From the NCBI RefSeq assembly GCF_900108175.1, contig NZ_FNVO01000013.1:124001-188000 (forward strand): DNA of 64,000 bases. The letters run 5' to 3'. How positions within the stretch are numbered: position 1 is the stretch's first letter; every line of letters begins with the position of its first letter. The notes under the pieces were generated by a model. That model saw only the letters and a program-made list of their open reading frames with translations. It was not told where the DNA came from and searched no databases. The position numbers and the translations under genes were made by a program. Below, piece after piece: positions 16,924-25,256 of the stretch. This stretch comes from Thermomonospora echinospora. GTDB taxonomy: Bacteria; Actinomycetota; Actinomycetes; Streptosporangiales; Streptosporangiaceae.

Positions 16924-17977
16924 AGGAGATCGTTTCACACCCTGGGGGGATTGATCAGAAACACCACCATAGGGTGAGGAAAATCCTTAATGTCCGGACT
17001 TTTCCGGAGGTTTCGCTTCCGCTGTCGTGAGGACGTGTGACCGGCACGGGAAGATCTCACGAGATCATGTTTGTGACGCCGGCGGTGCCGCATCGGTTTC
17101 CCGTGTTTCCGCGTTCGATAGGTGGCGCGGGGCGTCCGGTACGGACCGCGGTCTCCACAGCGCTGCGCCGCACTCATGACATATTGCATTGGCGCCCCGG
17201 TAATTCCGCATGCTGTTCGCCGTGGCCCTTACCACGTTCGAGGCCGGTCACGTCCGGCATCGGAGGGCCGGCGGGCCGCCCCCGCCCACCTGACCGCCCA
17301 CACCTTGGCCGCCCACACCTTGGCCGCCCACACCTTGGCCGCCCACACGCTGGCCGTCACACCTTGCCATCACGCCTTGGTCGTCCACGCCTGGGCCGTC
17401 CGTACCTGGGCCGTCCGTACCTGGGCCGTCCGTACCTGGGCCGTCCGTACCTGGGCCGTCCGTACCTGGGCCGCCCACACCTGGCCGTGCGGGACCAGCG
17501 GCGCGGGACCAGCGGCGTGCCGCCCCGTGGACGGGCACGGGGCCGCAGGTTCGGCATCCTTCGGTGCCCGGATCCGGGGCGACGGCTGGTGCGGTGGCCG
17601 GGGTCCGGAAAGGACGGGGCCGGCCGGGTCGCCACGCGACTCGGCCGGCCCTCGGAGAAGCGGCTTGGAGAGCTCCCTGCGCTCCCGGCCTTCCACGGCG
17701 GTGAAGACGTCCGGACCGCAGAGGAGGATTCGGATCGTGATCGGCCATCGCGGCGGCAACGGCGTCGTTCGCCACCCGCCGCCCCGCCCCCAACGGCCTG
17801 AACGGCTGCACGGGAGCTCCTGGCGCTCGGCAACACCCGGCCAGCCGGACAGTTGGGAGCGGAAGGCTTCCGCCCCCGTCTCTCAGCGCCCTTCCTCCCG
17901 CCGTGCCGGTGAGCAGGTGATCCAACGATCGACGCGAACGGCCGTTGCCTCAGAAGCCGCCTCGGCCGGCAGCGGCA
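16924..17977. other. 1-kb stretch without a convincing gene
   Basis: It begins as AT-rich DNA near 16924-17030 and then turns GC-rich with the 15-bp arrays at 17296. All frames through the arrays are open because the period is a multiple of three, but none has a ribosome site and recognisable product. The stretch after 17500 may be the 3' flank of the low-complexity protein gene. Confidence 0.5.
17296..17487. repeat. Two 15-bp tandem repeat arrays
   Basis: Array 1: GCCCACACCTTGGCC three times exactly (17296-17340) plus one variant copy. Array 2: GTCCGTACCTGGGCC five times exactly (17398-17472), flanked by variant copies at 17383 and 17473. The two units differ at about four or five positions and share an origin. 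Any coding reading would give a five-residue repeat. Confidence 0.95.
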
Positions 17978-19201
17978 CTAGCGCACGTTCTTGCGGCTGT
18001 GCTTACGGTCGCTCTTACGGTTGTGCTTACGGCCGTGCTTGGAGCCGTCCTTACGGCCGTCCTTGCGGCCGTGCTTGGAGCCGTCCTTACGGCCGTCCGT
18101 GGAAACGGGGCTGTACCCGTAGCCATCCTCGGGCGTGGGGCCGTACCCGTAGGCGTCATCAGGCCCAGGGCCGTACCCGTAGGCACCCTCAGGTCCGGGG
18201 CCGTACCCGTAGGCACCCTCGGGGCCAGGGCCGTACCCGCGGTCGTCCTTGAAGACGGGAGCGTATCCAGGACCGTCCTCGTACCCGTACCCGCGCTCAT
18301 CCTTGCGGCCCTGCTTACCGCCCTGCTTACCGCCCTGCTTGCGGCCATGCTTACGGCCGTCCTTGGGGCCGTACCCATAGTCGCGCCCGTAAGCGTCCCT
18401 GCGACCGTCCTCGTAGCCGTCCGAGTGGCCGTACCCGTAGCCGTCGGATTGGCCTCGCTCGTAGCCGTCCGAGTGACCGTGCTCGTAGCCCTCCTTGTGG
18501 CCTCGCTCGTAGCCCTCCTTACGGCCGTCCTTGCGTCCACTCCCGTAGCCGTCCTTGCGGCCGTCCTTGTAGCCCTGGCCGTACCAGTGGTCGGGACCTT
18601 GCTCACGACCGTGCCCGTGGTCACGCTCAGAGGCCTGCCCGCGCTCAGGACCGTGCTCGCGCTCGGGGGCGTGCTCACGCCCAGGGGCCTGCTCACGCTC
18701 GGGGGCGTGCTCGCGCTCGGGACCGTCCCCACGGGCCTGGGCATGGCCGCGCTCAGGTCCGTCCTCCTGGCCTCGCCCGTGATCCTGCCCGTGGTCGCGC
18801 TCAGGCCCGAGCCTGTAGTCCTGGTCCTCCTTGACACCGGTCGTGGAGGAGAACCTGCGGTAGTTCCCGTCGGCGTCCCTGTAGATGACTTCGCGCTGGT
18901 GTCCGCGCTTGGACCTGCGACTGTCCTTGCGACCGTGCTCGTTCTTCTCGTCCTTGCCGTCCCCGTGAACGCCCTGGAAGACATTCCTGAGGTAGTGGTC
19001 CCAGTGGTCCAAGGCGCATTTGTCGTCGTAGCGCCCGTCGAGCAGCTTATGCCGCCCGCGGCACTCTTCGCCGTCACCGTCGTTCCAGCCCGTTATGGCC
19101 AGAACGTCGTCGTTGACACTCGCCACGGCGGGCGGTGCCGACAGCAGAAAACCACCGACGGCGGCGGACGCGACGCCGGCCACGGCCAGTCGTTTCATCA
19201 T
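17978..19201 (-). CDS. Secreted low-complexity repeat protein (G/K/R/D/H/Y-rich)
   Basis: A 407-residue protein of unknown function. ATG 19201 follows GGGAGG by 5 nt and opens a signal peptide (MMKRLAVAGVASAAVGGFLLSA...ASV). A normal-looking region with two cysteines (about 35-70) and a YRDADGNYRRFSS segment follows. From about residue 120 to the end it is repetitive: (PEREHA)-type units, then GYxxGHSDGYERG units, then (GYGPGPEGAY) units, ending in RKDGSKHGRKDG-type basic repeats. The C-terminal 40 residues are nearly all K/R/H/D/S. It probably binds wall polymers, nucleic acid or metals outside the cell. The opposite strand is open as an artefact of the repeats. Confidence 0.7.
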   Translation of the reverse strand: MMKRLAVAGVASAAVGGFLLSAPPAVASVNDDVLAITGWNDGDGEECRGRHKLLDGRYDDKCALDHWDHYLRNVFQGVHGDGKDEKNEHGRKDSRRSKRGHQREVIYRDADGNYRRFSSTTGVKEDQDYRLGPERDHGQDHGRGQEDGPERGHAQARGDGPEREHAPEREQAPGREHAPEREHGPERGQASERDHGHGREQGPDHWYGQGYKDGRKDGYGSGRKDGRKEGYERGHKEGYEHGHSDGYERGQSDGYGYGHSDGYEDGRRDAYGRDYGYGPKDGRKHGRKQGGKQGGKQGRKDERGYGYEDGPGYAPVFKDDRGYGPGPEGAYGYGPGPEGAYGYGPGPDDAYGYGPTPEDGYGYSPVSTDGRKDGSKHGRKDGRKDGSKHGRKHNRKSDRKHSRKNVR

Positions 19202-20032
19202 CTGAGCCTCCCAGCCCATTGTTGAAAGGGTTCCCGCGCCCGCGAGACGCAGGGCACGGCTAGAGATAACCCACCCTCACACCGCTCACGCGGCCCACGG
19301 CAAACAACTCCCGCACTTGGCGAGATCATTGCCGCCCATCGGGAACAGCACACGAAAAGCGCGGGACGCACCCTTCCAGAAATGGCGGAAGCACGGAACA
19401 CCGACGTTTTCCCACCGGACCGGCCGGAGCGGTGCCACCTCCCCGAACCCGGCCGAACACCGCCCGATGCCCAGGAGGCCGACCTCGGCCGGTTCCCTTC
19501 GCCATACCGTTCGAGGATGAGGCCGCGTCCGACCGAGCCGGTCACGGCTCCGCCCCGGGTCCAGCGAGGGGCCGAGCCCGGCAGGGGGCAGAACATCGGA
19601 TAACCGGCGGCCAGGCAGCGAAAGCTCACGGCCGTACAGGAGCAGGAGCACCACCACACGTCCAGGAACCTGACAATGGCGCCGGCCCGCGGACCTCCTC
19701 GACGCCGCCGAGAAGAGGCTCCACGCCGACGAACGACCTACGCCTCCGCTCGAACGGACCGTTCGCCGTAACGGGCCTTGACGTGTACTGCGCGCCGCAC
19801 CAGCTCGATCACCTCAGATATCGCGGTACGGAAGGACCGACCATCACTCCGGCCGCCGGATCCCGGACGGGTCTGCCTGATCGCCTGCCAACTCCCGGGC
19901 CAATGCCCGGATCTGCGCACGCAGTCCCGGCAAAGGAGCGCTCAGGTCCACGGAGGTCTCGACGATGCGGACATCCTCGGTGCCCACGACCCGACAAACA
20001 TGAGGTGGTCAAGGCGGTCGGGGAGGCCGGGG
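19202..20032. other. Gap of 831 bp with no convincing gene
   Basis: It lies between the leftward low-complexity gene and the end of the leftward operon at 20033. The first about 200 bp probably hold the promoter of the low-complexity gene. The rest shows only chance frames. Confidence 0.45.
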
Positions 20033-20611
20033 TCACAGCAGGCCGTCTAGGTAGCGGCGGTACTGCTCGATGAGGGTCTGGCGGGGCATGGGCGGCCAGG
20101 CGCTCAGGCGGCCGGTGCGGCGGTCGATGACCAGCAGCGGGCCGGCCGGCTCGGCGGTGGTGGTGGTGGTGAACGCTCGCGCGACGTAGCCGTCTTCGAA
20201 GGTGTCCACGGCGACCAGGGAGGTGGGGCCGCCGCGGGCGTTGAAGTAGTGGTCGGCGCGTCGCCAGGCCTCGGCCCGGTCGATTTCGCCGGGGCGTGCC
20301 GCGTAGGCGTCCAGGACGTTGAGGATGTTGTTCAGGGTGCGGCATTGGTGGCCGCCGCACTCGCGGCACACGCGTGGCGCGTCGGGCTCGGTGACGGGCT
20401 GGTGGATGTCCAGTACCGACGACAGCGCGGCGGCGCAGGCCAGTACCAGCCGCCGGGAGTGGCGCAGGAAGTCGGCGGTGTGCGCGTCGAGGCCCTCGGC
20501 GAGCTGGACGACGGTGTCGATGGCGGTGTTGTCGGCGCGCAGCGCGGCGTTCAGCACCGAGCAGACCCGGGCGTGCAACTGCGGATGCTGGTGAACGACC
20601 GGAGCCTTCAC
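20033..20611 (-). CDS. Uncharacterised protein with YrhB/Imm35-like C-terminus
   Basis: A 192-residue protein. The C-terminal half (GGPTSLVAVDTFEDGYVARAF, then PLLVIDRRTGRLSAWPPMP) resembles the YrhB/Immunity-35 fold seen in actinobacterial accessory proteins. The N-terminal half is helical and has a small cysteine group, CRECGGHQC, at about 83-91. No toxin gene is adjacent, so an immunity role is not supported. The start is taken as GTG 20611, which overlaps the preceding TGA (GTGA) and has GGGGAGG upstream. It is the third member of a tightly coupled leftward operon after the ATPase and a 50-residue ORF. Confidence 0.55.
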   Translation of the reverse strand: MKAPVVHQHPQLHARVCSVLNAALRADNTAIDTVVQLAEGLDAHTADFLRHSRRLVLACAAALSSVLDIHQPVTEPDAPRVCRECGGHQCRTLNNILNVLDAYAARPGEIDRAEAWRRADHYFNARGGPTSLVAVDTFEDGYVARAFTTTTTAEPAGPLLVIDRRTGRLSAWPPMPRQTLIEQYRRYLDGLL

Positions 20612-20760
20612 ACCGGCCACCTCCCCGCGCACGCGAAGGCGCACCGGCCGGGAGCGACGGCGCCGGGCACGGCTGTGGTAACGCCGACGAGGTGTTCGAC
20701 CGGCAGCGGGCGAACGCGGATGCGCAGGCCCGGACGAAGCCGGGCGGCGGGGGCCTTCAT
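20608..20760 (-). CDS. Small coupled ORF, 50 residues
   Basis: ATG 20760 overlaps the ATPase stop (ATGA) and its own stop overlaps the next GTG (GTGA). A GGGGAAG site lies before it. The product begins MKAPAARLRPGLRIRV and is Arg/Val-rich with no recognised domain. Its start region (GGGGAAGTGGTCGGCATGAA) is a near copy of the next gene's start region (GGGGAGGTGGCCGGTGTGAA), and both proteins begin (M/V)KAP. It is either a real small protein or the remnant of a partial duplication. Confidence 0.45.
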   Translation of the reverse strand: MKAPAARLRPGLRIRVRPLPVEHLVGVTTAVPGAVAPGRCAFACAGRWPV

Positions 20761-21182
20761 GCCGACCACTTCCCCGCGAACACGGCGGTGACGGTGCGGC
20801 CCGCAGAGTTGCCGTGCCATCCCCAGCTCTCGGCGGTCAGGGAGACGGTGCGCAGGCCGCGCCCGGACTCGGCGAGCGGGTCGGCGTCGCGGGCGACCGG
20901 CTCGTCCGGCCCGCCCTGGTCGGCCACCGAGACGGCGATCCCGCCGTCACCGCACAGCACCTCCACGGTGAACGACCCGCCGGCCTGCCCGGACTTGGTG
21001 TGCCGGACCGCGTTGACGACCAGCTCGTCGGTCGCGAGGAGGACGTCGTCCAGGAACGGGCACCCGTCCAGCAGGCAGGCCACGAAGCGGCGGACGGCAC
21101 GGGCCTGCATCGCACCGCCGGGGAACTCTCGCCGCCAGTACAGCGGCACCGCCTCGGCAGCGGGAGGACTCATCAGGAGCAC
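20757..21182 (-). CDS. Anti-sigma-factor-like ATP-binding protein (HATPase_c_2)
   Basis: A 141-residue GHKL-fold protein related to RsbW/SpoIIAB. DDVLLATDELVVNAVRHT is the N-box, followed by VSVADQGGP (G1 box) and GRGLRTVSLTAESWGW (G2 region). Actinomycetes carry many such free-standing ATPase domains, often beside XRE/DUF397 genes, as here with the divergent pair at 21487. GTG 21182 is favoured by GGAGGT 6 nt upstream; ATG 21173 is an alternative. It leads a three-gene leftward operon with 4-bp overlaps. Confidence 0.85.
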   Translation of the reverse strand: MLLMSPPAAEAVPLYWRREFPGGAMQARAVRRFVACLLDGCPFLDDVLLATDELVVNAVRHTKSGQAGGSFTVEVLCGDGGIAVSVADQGGPDEPVARDADPLAESGRGLRTVSLTAESWGWHGNSAGRTVTAVFAGKWSA

Positions 21183-21486
21183 GGGAACACCTCCGGGGAG
21201 AACGATCAGCACGCGATCCACCGACCGGTCACGCACTGCGACTACAGGTTCACACCGTCACCCTTCTCCGAACCGCCGATTCGGTACCTGACCTCGGCGT
21301 CCAGGGTGGTTTTCGCCGCCGGGCACCTGAACGGCCCGGCACCGTGACGGTTCTTTTTCTGGCCACATGCGGCCTGTTCGATCTCTTGTAGATATGCCCT
21401 GACCAGCCAAGTTGTGAGTTATACGTCGAGTAGTCAGCCAATTACAGTCATTACGGCCCAGGGCGCGCCCCTCACGGAGGTCAACG
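21183..21486. promoter_or_regulatory. Divergent promoter region
   Basis: 304 bp between the leftward ATPase operon and the rightward XRE-DUF397 operon. The stretch near 21360-21450 is AT-richer and holds likely promoters for both. No gene seen. Confidence 0.5.
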
Positions 21487-22365
21487 ATGTTCAGCCCCTA
21501 TGTCCGCCGACTCCGTCTGGCCGCTGCGCTGCGCAAGATGCGTGAGGACCGCAACCTCACGGCCGACGAGGTGGCCAAAACCGTCTTCCAGTCACGGGGA
21601 AAGCTCTCGAAGCTGGAGACGGCGCAGACCCGCCCCGAGGCGTTCGAGATCATGGACATGCTGGAACGACTGAACGTCACCGGCAAGGAGTACGACAACA
21701 TCATCAACCTGGCCCGGACCGCCGCTCAGAAGGGCTGGTGGGACCAGCACGCCCAGGTCATGGGTCCTCGGCAGCGCATCTACGCCGACCTGGAATCCGG
21801 CGCAGAAAGCATCTGCGGGTACGAGGCAGTCGCCAGTCCGGTGATGGCCCAGACACCCGCATACATCGAGCACATGGTCGAGTTGAACAAGGGCGAAGGC
21901 CCCCTTACATACCGGCCTGACCGCATGATCGAAGCGCGGATGCGGCGTCAGCGCTGGCTCCTCAGCCAGGAAGGGCCTGCCTGCGACATCATTCTCGACG
22001 AAGTCGTGCTCTACCGAGTCAGCGTGCCACGTGTGGTGATGAGCGCCCAACTCCGACACATGGCCGACCTCGTGTCAGAGGGGCACGTCTCCATCCGGGT
22101 ACTCCCCTACAACGCCACGCTAGACGGAGGCATGCCGCCCAAGTCTTCCTTCAACCTGTACACCTTCCCGGACAAGAGGGATCCGAAGGTAGCTGTAGTC
22201 GACACCGTCACCACAGACCTAGTCCTCACAGACAGAACTCAGGTGGCAAGGTATACAAAGCTGTACAAACACCTCTGTCAGGCTTCACTGTCCGCCGAGG
22301 ACAGTGTGGCCTTCTTCCGCGAGGTAGCCGACAGGTTTGATCGAGAGACGGGATCGAGTACGTGA
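21487..22365 (+). CDS. XRE-family regulator with DUF5753
   Basis: A 292-residue regulator. The helix-turn-helix is at about residues 12-60 (ALRKMREDRNLTADEVAKTV, SKLETAQTRPE). DUF5753 spans about 95-280 (IYADLESGAESICGYEAVAS). ATG 21487 has CGGAGG upstream. GTG of the first DUF397 gene overlaps its stop (GTGA), so three proteins are translated in series. Family knowledge: DUF5753/DUF397 pairs act in development and antibiotic control in Streptomyces, the small protein modulating the regulator. Its GC content is visibly lower than that of the 4338 paralogue, suggesting separate acquisition. Confidence 0.92.
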   Translation: MFSPYVRRLRLAAALRKMREDRNLTADEVAKTVFQSRGKLSKLETAQTRPEAFEIMDMLERLNVTGKEYDNIINLARTAAQKGWWDQHAQVMGPRQRIYADLESGAESICGYEAVASPVMAQTPAYIEHMVELNKGEGPLTYRPDRMIEARMRRQRWLLSQEGPACDIILDEVVLYRVSVPRVVMSAQLRHMADLVSEGHVSIRVLPYNATLDGGMPPKSSFNLYTFPDKRDPKVAVVDTVTTDLVLTDRTQVARYTKLYKHLCQASLSAEDSVAFFREVADRFDRETGSST

Positions 22366-22553
22366 CCGCCAAGTACATGCAGTGGCGCAAGTCCTCGCGC
22401 AGCACACCAGATGCCAACTGTGTCGAAGTGGCGCGAGCCCTTGACGGAACCATCGGCGTACGCGACACCAAGGGAGACCCCACCGCCATCCTGGAAGTAC
22501 ACCCCCAAACATGGCGCTCACTCCTCGCCTCCATCAAAGAAGTAGAGGCATGA
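22362..22553 (+). CDS. DUF397 protein, copy 1
   Basis: A 63-residue protein with the DUF397 signature: WRKSSRS, NCVEVAR, IGVRDTKGDP, then an (I/V)LEV strand. GTG 22362 overlaps the regulator stop by 4 bp. It is the presumed partner or antagonist of the XRE regulator. Confidence 0.92.
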   Translation: MTAKYMQWRKSSRSTPDANCVEVARALDGTIGVRDTKGDPTAILEVHPQTWRSLLASIKEVEA

Positions 22554-22741
22554 CCCGCTCGTACAGCCGGTGGCGTAAGTCCAGCCACAGCGACCCAGAC
22601 GGCAAGTGCGTCGAGGTCGCCCGAGCCGCTGACGGCACGATCGGCGTACGCGACCCCAAGGGAGACCCCACCGCCGTCCTGGAAGTGACTCCGCAGGAGT
22701 GGGCTCGTCTCCTGGCCCAGGTGAAGGCGCAGGACGCCTGA
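22550..22741 (+). CDS. DUF397 protein, copy 2
   Basis: A 63-residue paralogue of the preceding protein: WRKSSHSDPDGKCVEVARAA, GVRDPKGDPTAVLEV. ATG 22550 overlaps the stop of copy 1 (ATGA). The two share about two thirds of residues including long identical stretches, so they are a local tandem duplication. Confidence 0.92.
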   Translation: MTRSYSRWRKSSHSDPDGKCVEVARAADGTIGVRDPKGDPTAVLEVTPQEWARLLAQVKAQDA

Positions 22742-22893
22742 CCGATGTTCGTGAGCGGCGGCGTCGGCAGCGGACCGGGCAAGATCACCGCCGTTACCCT
22801 CGCACGGTGACCGGTCTCGGCTTCCACCGCCTGACCGATGTGGTCGTCCGGGATCCTCTTCGTGCCGCACGGCGGAAGCCGCAGTCGGGGATC

Positions 22894-23862
22894 TCATGTC
22901 CCAGGTAGGGTCGGGCCGTCCTCCGCCTGGTCGGAGTGGGACCCGGAAAGTCGGCCAAAGCCGTGGCCGGGGCGATGGGGAAGTGCCTGGGCGCCGTGTC
23001 CGGCGTCGGAGGGCCGGCTTTCGGGATTCGCGATGATCCGGGCGGCGGCGGAGCGTGCCTGCCGGAGGATCTCCATCGCCTCCACCTTGGCCCGGTGCAG
23101 CATCTCGTCCGCCTCCCGCCGGCTCTCGGTGATCGCCTGATCGGCGGTCTGCTGGGCCAGGGTGAGCACCCGCGAGGCGGTGTCCAGACCGTCGACATCC
23201 TCGATCGCTTGGGCAACGGTGACGGGGACGGTCGGCTCCTCCTGCTCGATCCGGTCGAGGAGGGCTTCGAGGGCCCGGCAGCGGAGTTCGGCTCGGACGC
23301 CCTGCTCACGGATCCTCTCCAGCTCTTCAGTGAGGTCGGCGATCTCTCCGGTCAGACGGTCGATCTCGGCTTGCGCCACGACCCGGTCCTCGGCCCAGGC
23401 GGCCCGCAGCCGTTCCCGGTCGGCGGTGAGCCTGCGGACCCGCTCCTCAAGGTCGCGGGCGTGCCGTTCGACCTCCCTCAGCCGGATGACCGCCTGCTCG
23501 AGCTCGTCGGTGACCTTGCGGACCCGGTATTCCTGGGGATGGGCCACCTCCAGGGCGCGCAACTGCAGTTCCGCCAGGTGTTCACGCACGGCCGAGGTCA
23601 GGGGCCTGCCGTTGTCGTCGTACCACGTGGCGAGGGCGTCCAGCAGCCACTGATCACGGGGCACCCGCTGACCGCTCAGGTACCGCGAGACCGTGCCCTT
23701 GTCGATGTGGTGCACCCGCGCGAACCGGCTGACGGACAGACCGGTGGCAGCGAACAGGGAGCGCAGCTCGGTCGCCCAGTCCCGCACCTCGGGGCTGAGA
23801 TCCGGGGGCAACGGCTGCAGCGGGGAGCGCGGCGCGGGAACGATCTCGGTCACCCGCACCAT
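22894..23862 (-). CDS. HTH protein with long coiled coil (DivIVA-like tail)
   Basis: A 322-residue protein. The N-terminal helix-turn-helix (about 28-70: SVSRFARVHHIDKGTVSRYLSGQR) resembles XRE/Cro domains. A long coiled coil follows (about 105-200, rich in E/R/L heptads). After it come a segment AIEDVDGLDTASRVLTLAQQTADQAI and ADEMLHRAKVEAMEILRQAR, which resemble the C-terminal helices of DivIVA/Wag31-type proteins. It may couple DNA binding to a polar scaffold. The product ends in a disordered tail. It stands alone. Confidence 0.75.
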   Translation of the reverse strand: MVRVTEIVPAPRSPLQPLPPDLSPEVRDWATELRSLFAATGLSVSRFARVHHIDKGTVSRYLSGQRVPRDQWLLDALATWYDDNGRPLTSAVREHLAELQLRALEVAHPQEYRVRKVTDELEQAVIRLREVERHARDLEERVRRLTADRERLRAAWAEDRVVAQAEIDRLTGEIADLTEELERIREQGVRAELRCRALEALLDRIEQEEPTVPVTVAQAIEDVDGLDTASRVLTLAQQTADQAITESRREADEMLHRAKVEAMEILRQARSAAARIIANPESRPSDAGHGAQALPHRPGHGFGRLSGSHSDQAEDGPTLPGT

Positions 23863-24005
23863 CTTGAGCGCTCGCGTTTCCCCCCCGCATCGCGAACGGG
23901 GCAGCCCGTGTTGTCAGCCCGGCGCAACGCCCGATGCGGGCTGGTGCAACCGCCGCGCGATCGGCTTCCTTGGTCGATGTCCCGGCCCCGATCCAGGAAG
24001 CGACC

Positions 24006-24239
24006 ATGTGCCGTTCTCCGTTTCCCGCCGCACGTCACGGCAGAGCCGCCTTGCTCCTCGGGCTCCTCTGCGTCGCCGCCCTCGTGTCCGCCGCCCGCCG
24101 GCGGCCCTCCCGAAGCGGACGTCATCGGGCTCCCCGGCGAAGCCCAGGCGCCACCGTACGGTCCGCGCTCTTCAGGCCGACCAGGTGGAGGCGCCCTGCC
24201 AGAACGCCGTCCGGCAATGGACCCGGCGGCACTGGCTGA
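24006..24239 (+). CDS. Possible small exported protein (weak)
   Basis: ATG 24006 has AGGAAG 6 nt upstream and begins with a basic stretch and a hydrophobic segment (RAALLLGLLCVAALVSAA), like a signal peptide. The rest is Arg-rich and looks out of frame. It overlaps the kinase remnant on the other strand. It may be a frameshifted remnant. Confidence 0.22.
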   Translation: MCRSPFPAARHGRAALLLGLLCVAALVSAARRRPSRSGRHRAPRRSPGATVRSALFRPTRWRRPARTPSGNGPGGTG

Positions 24240-24472
24240 TCGTCGCCCAACACTGCGCCGAGGCGCTGCGCCTTGACGGCGGCGGCCAACCCCGGCCGTT
24301 CCTCGGGTGACTTGGCGAGCAACTCCAGAACCAGTCGTTCGATGTCTTCGGGTACGTCGGAGCGGAGTTCGCGCAGCTTCGGCGGATCGTCCTGGACGTG
24401 AGCCGGCGTCAGGGCGGTGAGGTTGTCGGTCGTTTCGTCGAAGACGGGAGTGCCGATCAATTCAGTGGTCAC
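24122..24472 (-). pseudogene. Serine/threonine kinase fragment (C-lobe end)
   Basis: The segment HVQDDPPKLRELRSDVPEDI followed by ERLVLELLAKSPEERPG (about 24292-24410) is the end of the C-lobe of an actinobacterial Hanks-type kinase (PxLRxxRPDVPxxLxxLVxxLLAKxPxxRP). No HRD, DFG or P-loop is found nearby, so only the tail of a kinase gene remains. Flanking frames are not recognisable. Confidence 0.65.
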
Positions 24473-24986
24473 TCCAGGTTCTGTGTCCGGTTGTGGCCAT
24501 CAGGCGGAGCCGGCCCGGCCATGCCGCGAACGTCGGCATCACATCGGCCATATGAGGCGGACAGAAAATTGGATATGCGTTCGCCCCGCAGGGATACCGG
24601 TAGGGCACTACGGGGTGGAGGGACAGCCGGGAAGACGTTGAACAACGCACATGCCCGGATGCGCATGGTCCTGTGATGTTCCCATGGGATGACGATGACC
24701 TGCAGAGACTTCCATACAGGCGATGACGGAACCGAGTCCGCCCGCCCACATGGAGATCATCACCGAGATTTCCGGAACGTTCCCGGATTGCACGTTCCAA
24801 GCTGCCGCACCGACGGCGTGATCCCGGGCGGCTCCTCTCGCAGAAGATCGAGAATCAACCTCGCCAAGACCCTTAGAGATCCAAAACAACTCTGACAAAT
24901 CGACCGTTTCGACGGGGCATTGGCATTCCCAGGTACGCATGAGAAGCTGACAGTAAATGCGGGGAGTGGGGGGAAGGAGCCGGACC
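24473..24986. other. Gap of about 510 bp, no gene seen
   Basis: Sequence of lower GC content between the kinase remnant and the DUF6879 operon. It probably holds the operon promoter in its last 100 bp. Confidence 0.45.
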
Positions 24987-25256
24987 ATGCGGAGACCCTG
25001 GGAGGCCGACCCCTCGGCGGGGTTCCGGCGGAGGCTGGGCGGGACGGCCGCCGAGCTGGGCAACAGCCGGCTGGACGACGACTGCCCGGACATCTGGGAG
25101 CTGGACAACGGCGATGTGGCCGTGATCGGGCGGGACCTCACCGAGGCGTACGACGGGCGGCTGCCGGCCGGAGTGCGGATCGGCCACGACGAGCGGCTGG
25201 TCATCCTGCCCGGGAACATGCTCCGGGCCGCCAAACGGGACATCCCCGATGCTTGA
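24987..25256 (+). CDS. Small protein preceding DUF6879
   Basis: An 89-residue acidic protein (LDDDCPDIWELDNGDVAVIGRDLT, RLVILPGNMLRAAKRDI). Proteins with this DxxCPDIWEL(D/E)NGD pattern typically sit just upstream of DUF6879 genes in actinomycetes, with no known function. ATG 24987 has AAGGAG 7 nt upstream, and its stop overlaps the next start by 8 bp. Confidence 0.75.
   Translation: MRRPWEADPSAGFRRRLGGTAAELGNSRLDDDCPDIWELDNGDVAVIGRDLTEAYDGRLPAGVRIGHDERLVILPGNMLRAAKRDIPDA

Noticed and set aside
17296-17487. Possible CRISPR array
   Set aside because: Units are 15 bp and contiguous with no spacers, and no cas genes are present.
17248-17925. Minus-strand frame with GTDGP pentapeptide repeats as a pentapeptide-repeat protein
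   Set aside because: All frames are open through the 15-bp arrays. The sequence does not fit the A(D/N)LXX pattern and there is no start context.
17945-19225. Long plus-strand frame of hydrophobic LTAVLxAVL-type repeats
   Set aside because: It is the mirror of the repetitive secreted protein on the minus strand, which has a ribosome site and signal peptide. The plus frame has neither.
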